Shown here: in pieces, positions 5,722-9,143 of the stretch | How positions within the stretch are numbered: the stretch's first letter is position 1 | Layout: each line of letters opens with the position of its first letter | Assembly (NCBI GenBank): GCA_934234005.1 | Contig: CAKQHC010000063.1 | Location: 1 to 9,143 of the forward strand | DNA: 9,143 bases | Source of the DNA: an uncultured Methanomassiliicoccales archaeon | Lineage (GTDB): Archaea > Thermoplasmatota > Thermoplasmata > Methanomassiliicoccales > Methanomethylophilaceae | Direction: 5' to 3' | Notes under the pieces: generated by a model | Databases searched by the model: none | Seen by the model: the letters and a program-made list of their open reading frames with translations, nothing else | What the model was told of the DNA's origin: nothing | Translations under genes and position numbers: made by a program

Positions 5722-7320
5722 TTATTCGGTTTTCTTTCCTTTTTTCTTTGCACGGGCTTCGGCGACGGCATCGACATCTTCCGGAGATACCGCCTTGAAA
5801 ATGATTCCGACTATCACCAGAAGGAGTATAATTACTCCGCCTACAAGGAACGCCATATCGACACTGTTCGCGAAAGATAACAGCATGTCGTGGAATACTC
5901 CTTTAATAGCTTCTTCTGTTGTATATCCTAACTGATACAATTGTTGCATAAAGTCACTGGATCCGAAATAATCAAGCATTCCCGTATCATGAGGGATTAT
6001 TTCATAGACCCCGGGATCTACATTCTTGCTCAGCTCGGTTGCAATCTTACTGTTGATGACCGTGGTGAATATTGCCGTACCCATGGTACATCCGATAGAT
6101 CTCATAAGGTTGACCGAAGAAGTCGTCATACCCATGTCTTCCTCTCTGGAACTGTTCTGAACAGCAGTCATAATCACAGCCATCATACATCCCAGTCCGA
6201 TACCGAGTATGAACAGACACATGACATAGTATTCGATTGTCGTGTCCAAACTCATACGGGACATCATATACATCGATATGAACGTGATAATCGGTCCCGA
6301 AATCAACCAAGGCTTGTATCCGGTTTTATTGAGCAGTGCTCCCGAGGACATTGCCGTAATCATCATTCCTACAACCATCGCAATAGAGTATATTCCCGAC
6401 TCTAATGTAGTCAATCCGAGAATAGCTATTGCAAAATACGAAGAATAGGTCATTGCACCCATCATTCCTATTCCGAACACAAACATGAATATGGCTGCCA
6501 TGATGACAGTCTTGTTGTTGATAAGTCTGGGTGAGAGGATAGGCTCCACAGCCTTGTTCTCAACAAGTATGAACAAAGCAACAAGAACAACCGCTGCCAA
6601 TGCCATCAGAATAGATGTCAAGCTTCCCCAAACGATGTCTTTTCCTCCGAGTTCGAGAAGAAGAATTATGTCCACGAGTGCAATAGAAAGTATGGCCATT
6701 CCGACATAATCTATGTGAGGTTTGTTTACTTCAACGGGTGTCGGGAACTTCCTGATTGTAAGAGCGAATGAGATCAATGCCATAGGAACGCCGATGTAGA
6801 AACACCAGTGCCAAGACATATACTCTGCAAGATATCCTCCGATAACGGGTCCGACTCCGGAACCGACTCCGAAAATCGCTCCAAGAATACCCTGCATTCT
6901 GGCTCTTGCTTCCGGCGCATACAAATCGGCAACCGCTGCCGTTGCGACAGGAATCAGAATACCTCCGCCGAGTCCCTGAACGGCACGGCATGCAATGAGC
7001 ATCTCCATGCTTGTAGACATTCCGGCGACAATCGATCCGACAGTGAACAAAGTCAGACCGATGAGGAAAAGAGGCTTCCTTCCGTACAAATCGGACATCT
7101 TTCCCGAAATGGGAATCATCACAGTCTCACACAGGAGGTAAGCGGTAATCATCCATGTATAGAGACCGCTGCCGCCGAGATCCTGAACGATGACAGGCGC
7201 ACACGTTCCGACGATAGTTCCGTCAAAACAAGCGACAAGCATCGCCAAACACAGGCCGAACATTATTGTTGTCCTGAGCTTAGGATCGATGTTTTTATAA
7301 GTTATTTGTTCAACTGCCAT
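5722..7320 (-). CDS. MFS multidrug efflux transporter, DHA2 (14-TM, EmrB/QacA-type) family
   Basis: A 532-residue, strongly hydrophobic membrane protein of the size expected for 14 transmembrane segments. TM1 carries the CFDGTIVGTCAPVI motif (D1-like). Motif A GKMSDLYGRK spans 73-82 and motif C GAIFGVGSGVGPVIGGYL spans about 147-164, the mark of drug/proton antiporters. A long soluble loop (SKIATELSKNVDPGVYEIIPHDTG onward) precedes the last helix, as in the DHA2 family, and the tail KKKGKKTE is a basic cytoplasmic end. It probably exports toxic compounds or antibiotics using the proton gradient; the substrate is unknown. The ATG at 7320 is preferred over the in-frame TTG at 7332, which has no special support. 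It follows the MarR gene by 116 nt on the same strand, with a palindrome in between, suggesting MarR control. Confidence 0.93.
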   Translation of the reverse strand: MAVEQITYKNIDPKLRTTIMFGLCLAMLVACFDGTIVGTCAPVIVQDLGGSGLYTWMITAYLLCETVMIPISGKMSDLYGRKPLFLIGLTLFTVGSIVAGMSTSMEMLIACRAVQGLGGGILIPVATAAVADLYAPEARARMQGILGAIFGVGSGVGPVIGGYLAEYMSWHWCFYIGVPMALISFALTIRKFPTPVEVNKPHIDYVGMAILSIALVDIILLLELGGKDIVWGSLTSILMALAAVVLVALFILVENKAVEPILSPRLINNKTVIMAAIFMFVFGIGMMGAMTYSSYFAIAILGLTTLESGIYSIAMVVGMMITAMSSGALLNKTGYKPWLISGPIITFISMYMMSRMSLDTTIEYYVMCLFILGIGLGCMMAVIMTAVQNSSREEDMGMTTSSVNLMRSIGCTMGTAIFTTVINSKIATELSKNVDPGVYEIIPHDTGMLDYFGSSDFMQQLYQLGYTTEEAIKGVFHDMLLSFANSVDMAFLVGGVIILLLVIVGIIFKAVSPEDVDAVAEARAKKKGKKTE

Positions 7321-7351
7321 AATAGCACGCAAAAACTGTCTAGATAGAACT

Positions 7352-7362
7352 ACTATATATAA
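7352..7362 (-). promoter_or_regulatory. TATA box of the transporter gene
   Basis: Read on the minus strand this is TTATATATAGT. A start about 26 bp downstream (near 7331) leaves a leader of about 11 nt before the ATG at 7320, with no ribosome site, so the mRNA would be nearly leaderless. A second AT-rich element at 7380-7392 (ATATAATTTATA on minus) is an alternative. Confidence 0.55.
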
Positions 7363-7409
7363 CTGACGTAAATAATGCGTATAAATTATATGATAAACGA
7401 TAATTTAAA

Positions 7410-7429
7410 TTAGTTTTGTACAAAACTAA
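7410..7429. promoter_or_regulatory. Perfect 20-bp palindrome, likely MarR operator
   Basis: Half-site TTAGTTTTGT is followed directly by its exact reverse complement ACAAAACTAA. With no loop it cannot form a normal hairpin, so a dimeric DNA-binding protein is the natural reading. It sits 7 nt downstream of the MarR stop and upstream of both candidate transporter TATA boxes. Binding by the adjacent MarR protein is inferred. Confidence 0.6.
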
Positions 7430-7436
7430 AATATGA

Positions 7437-7910
7437 TTACAGAGGTGTTGTTTTATCCGATTCGGCCTTCTCTAGAATGGCATCCATCTTACTGTCCAAT
7501 CTGTGGGCCATTTCGCTGAATTGTCTGATTTCTTCCTCGGTAAAATCGGCAAAAAGAGAATTATGCAGGATCTCCTGGAGCATTTTACTCATAGCAAAAA
7601 GATTGTTTCCGTTTTCCGTAAGTCTTATGGATGTCAGTCTGCCTTCGCTCTCATTGACAATAATTCCCAAATTTATCAGTTCGCGTATTACTGTCGAAAC
7701 CCTGGACTTGTCAATCGGCAGGTAAGATGCTATATCTTTCTGCGACGCTCCCGGATTATATCCAAAAAATATTATGAACGGGATGTGATAATTTTTAATC
7801 TGGGTATTTACAAGATACTTTGTGGTTACAATCTTGAAAAATTTATGCATCTTGTCGGGAAGACACATGAATACATCTTCAGGATTTTCTGTAAATTTCC
7901 CTCCGCCCAT
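7437..7910 (-). CDS. MarR-family transcriptional regulator
   Basis: A 157-residue winged-helix DNA-binding protein. The helix-turn-helix SQKDIASYLPIDKSRVSTVIRELINLGII spans 56-84 and is followed by the wing NESEGRLTSIRLTENG; the flanking helices would form the dimer interface. Proteins of this family usually repress efflux genes and release DNA when a toxic ligand binds. The frame extends upstream to 8039, but the ATG at 7910 is chosen because it gives a normal-length MarR protein and because the TATA box at 7932-7940 lies about 26 bp away, which predicts a leaderless mRNA starting at this codon. The gene is upstream of the DHA2 transporter on the same strand and divergent from ilvC. The transporter is its probable target. 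Confidence 0.88.
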   Translation of the reverse strand: MGGGKFTENPEDVFMCLPDKMHKFFKIVTTKYLVNTQIKNYHIPFIIFFGYNPGASQKDIASYLPIDKSRVSTVIRELINLGIIVNESEGRLTSIRLTENGNNLFAMSKMLQEILHNSLFADFTEEEIRQFSEMAHRLDSKMDAILEKAESDKTTPL

Positions 7911-7931
7911 AATTGTATCATCCGAATCCCG

Positions 7932-7940
7932 TTTATAAAT
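7932..7940 (-). promoter_or_regulatory. TATA box of the MarR gene
   Basis: Read on the minus strand this is ATTTATAAA. Its centre lies about 26 bp upstream of the ATG at 7910, so transcription would start at or next to the start codon, giving a leaderless mRNA. This supports choosing 7910 over upstream starts. Confidence 0.6.
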
Positions 7941-7945
7941 ATTCG

Positions 7946-7962
7946 TCAAACACCGTGTTTGA
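7946..7962. promoter_or_regulatory. 17-bp inverted repeat in the MarR/ilvC divergent promoter
   Basis: Arms TCAAACAC (7946-7953) and GTGTTTGA (7955-7962) are perfect around one central C. It lies just upstream of the MarR TATA box, where it would overlap the TFB contact region, and about 30 bp from the ilvC TATA-like element. Autoregulation by MarR or control of ilvC by another factor are both possible. Its sequence is not clearly the same motif as the palindrome at 7410-7429. Confidence 0.5.
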
Positions 7963-7991
7963 ATCCCACATCTAATGTTGTTCGCGCGCAT

Positions 7992-8032
7992 AGTATAAGT
8001 ATGAGGGTACAGTACGCGAAACCATAAGGTGA
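7992..8032 (+). promoter_or_regulatory. ilvC promoter and ribosome binding site
   Basis: A TATA-like AGTATAAG at 7992-7999 would start transcription near 8021. AAGGTGA at 8026-8032 is a good ribosome site 5 nt before the ATG at 8038, which decides that start over the GTG at 8029 (part of the ribosome site itself) and the ATG at 8044. Confidence 0.6.
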
Positions 8033-8037
8033 AACTC

Positions 8038-9033
8038 ATGGCAATGAAGATTTACCACGACAAAGACGCAGATCTCAAGATCTTCGACGGAAAGAAAATC
8101 GCAGTTCTCGGATACGGATCCCAGGGAAGAGCACAGGCTCTCTGTTTCCACGACTCCGGAATGGATGTTACAATCGGAGTCAGGAAAGACGGAAAATCCT
8201 GGAACAAAGCCAAAGAAGACGGACTTAAGGTTGCAGAGTTCGGAGATGCTGTCAAAGACGCCGATGTCGTCATGATGCTGCTCCCCGACGAAATTCAGCC
8301 CGACATCTACAAGCAGTATGTTGAGCCCAACCTCAAAAAAGGTGCAGCCCTCGAGTTCGCACACGGATTCGCCATCACATACAAACTCATCGTTCCTCCC
8401 AAGGACTGCGATGTCATCATGATGGCTCCCAAATCCCCCGGAGACATGGAGCGTGTCATGTTCTGCGAAGGATTCGGTGTTCCCGCACTCATTTGCGTCC
8501 ACCAGGACGTTTCCGGAAAAGCAAAAGACATTGCACTCGGACTCGCAAAAGGACTCGGAGCAACCCGTGCAGGTGTCTTCGAGACCACATTCGACAACGA
8601 GACATTCACCGATTTGTTCGGAGAGCAGGCTGTTCTTTGCGGCGGTCAGACCGAACTTATCAAACGCGGATTCGAAACACTCACCGAAGCAGGTTACCCC
8701 CCGCAGATGGCATATTTCGAAGTTCTCCACGAGACAAAACTCATCGTTGATTTAATCAACAAGGGCGGATTCGAACTCATGTGGAACGTCGTTTCCAACA
8801 CCGCAGAGTACGGAGGAATGACCAGGCGTGAGAGAGTCGTTACCGAGGAATCCAAGAAGAACATGAAACAGATTCTCAAAGAGATCGAAGACGGAACCTT
8901 CAAGAACCAGTGGAGGGCCGAGTGGGACGCTGGACTTGTCAACCTCAAGAAGATGGAAGAGGAAGAGAAGAAACTCCAGCTCGAAATCACCGGAAAAGAA
9001 ATCCGTCAGCTCTTCGAGAAGAAGAAAAACTGA
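8038..9033 (+). CDS. ilvC: Ketol-acid reductoisomerase, class I (NAD(P)H)
   Basis: IlvC converts acetolactate or acetohydroxybutyrate to the dihydroxy acid in valine, leucine and isoleucine synthesis, using Mg2+ and NAD(P)H. The 331-residue length fits class I. The Rossmann motif is VLGYGSQGRAQA (23-34), and the cofactor-selecting loop GVRKDGKSW (47-55) has the K and S that usually favour NADPH. Catalytic and metal residues are visible as D192 and E196 (TDLFGEQAVLCGG), E228 and E232 (YFEVLHETKLIVDLI) and S253 (NVVSNTAEYGG), with H109 in EFAHGF. The common APKGPGH motif is APKSPGD here. The gene uses C-ending codons (CTC, ATC, TTC, AAC) much more than its neighbours, which suggests high expression. 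A second gene starts 21 nt downstream. No ilvB/N or leu genes are in the window. Confidence 0.96.
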   Translation: MAMKIYHDKDADLKIFDGKKIAVLGYGSQGRAQALCFHDSGMDVTIGVRKDGKSWNKAKEDGLKVAEFGDAVKDADVVMMLLPDEIQPDIYKQYVEPNLKKGAALEFAHGFAITYKLIVPPKDCDVIMMAPKSPGDMERVMFCEGFGVPALICVHQDVSGKAKDIALGLAKGLGATRAGVFETTFDNETFTDLFGEQAVLCGGQTELIKRGFETLTEAGYPPQMAYFEVLHETKLIVDLINKGGFELMWNVVSNTAEYGGMTRRERVVTEESKKNMKQILKEIEDGTFKNQWRAEWDAGLVNLKKMEEEEKKLQLEITGKEIRQLFEKKKN

Positions 9034-9054
9034 TTTTGCAATTCAGGTGATGTT

Positions 9055-9143
9055 GTGAGTAAAATAATCATCAGAACACGCAACGGAGAATTCCAGGGCG
9101 AACTTGATGATTCCGATATCTCCAACACCATCTGGCTTTCTTC
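9055..9143 (+). CDS. Start of a small protein resembling the cyclophilin-like (TM1367-type) family, cut by the window
   Basis: An open frame starts at the GTG at 9055 and continues to the right edge for 29 codons: residues begin MSKIIIRTRNGEFQGELDD and go on with SDISNTIWLSS. AGGTGAT (9045-9051) is a ribosome site with the usual short spacing. The pattern of a short beta strand, then E-L-x-D-S-x-x-x-x-x-I-W, resembles the N-terminus of cyclophilin-like proteins of the TM1367 type (ELNDTPTAKAIWEALP). With only 29 residues this family call is tentative; that the gene is real and cotranscribed with ilvC is more certain. Confidence 0.55.
   Translation, partial: MSKIIIRTRNGEFQGELDDSDISNTIWLS

Noticed and set aside
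7321..7332. TTG start for the transporter
   Set aside because: It adds only four residues with no better ribosome site; the ATG at 7320 gives the more natural start.
7911..8039. 43-codon upstream extension of the MarR gene
   Set aside because: It would run through the MarR TATA box and the ilvC promoter; the start at 7910 gives normal length and fits a leaderless mRNA.
7972..8730. 252-codon open frame antisense to ilvC, rich in C, E, S and V
   Set aside because: It is a shadow of the biased codon use of ilvC; it resembles no family, and the ilvC frame carries all catalytic motifs.
1..9143. CRISPR arrays, tRNA or rRNA genes, insertion sequences and attachment sites
   Set aside because: I looked for spaced repeats, cloverleaf sequences, transposase motifs and terminal repeats and saw none on either strand.

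Overview
The window looks like a moderate-GC archaeal chromosome segment. It resembles a host-associated or anaerobic Thermoplasmata lineage, and Methanomassiliicoccales-like methanogens are my best guess. The support is archaeal TATA-type promoters at the expected distance from starts (two genes look leaderless or nearly so), an archaeal AAA/DUF234-type ATPase, an AmmeMemoRadiSam radical SAM enzyme, an archaeal-style ThiL, and a BspA-like leucine-rich-repeat surface protein of the kind common in gut archaea. None of the eight stop codons visible in the window is TAG, which fits a pyrrolysine-using methanogen but does not prove it. The assignment is inference; no rRNA or marker operon is present.

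Layout. (1) 1-533, minus: N-terminal part of a secreted LRR protein running off the left edge, with a roughly 100-nt leader. (2) 534-878: a 345-bp divergent promoter region. (3) 879-3342, plus: a tight three-gene operon of thiL (thiamine-monophosphate kinase), a radical SAM protein of the AmmeMemoRadiSam group, and a Nudix hydrolase. The first two genes overlap and the third follows after 6 nt. (4) 3333-4640, minus: an ATPase of the archaeal AAA/DUF234 type with altered Walker B and nuclease-like motifs, convergent with and overlapping the Nudix gene. (5) 4641-4860: a 220-bp intergenic region with two tandem 25-bp DtxR-like palindromic sites flanking an AT-rich TATA element, plus a strong 9-bp hairpin. 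(6) 4861-5658, minus: a nitrilase-superfamily amidase. (7) 5722-7910, minus: a MarR-type regulator followed by a 14-TM DHA2-family drug transporter. Perfect or near-perfect palindromes lie in both promoter regions, and a terminator lies after the transporter. (8) 8038-9143, plus: ilvC (ketol-acid reductoisomerase), closely followed by the start of a second gene that resembles the cyclophilin-like (TM1367-type) family.

How they work together. The MarR/transporter pair is a typical self-contained efflux module. The thiL operon joins the last step of thiamine diphosphate synthesis to two enzymes of unknown substrate. ilvC is the reductoisomerase step of branched-chain amino acid synthesis, and its codon use suggests high expression. 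The most unusual part is the 4700-4850 region, where a metal-repressor-like double operator controls either the divergent ATPase gene on the minus strand or a short plus-strand transcript with no protein gene.
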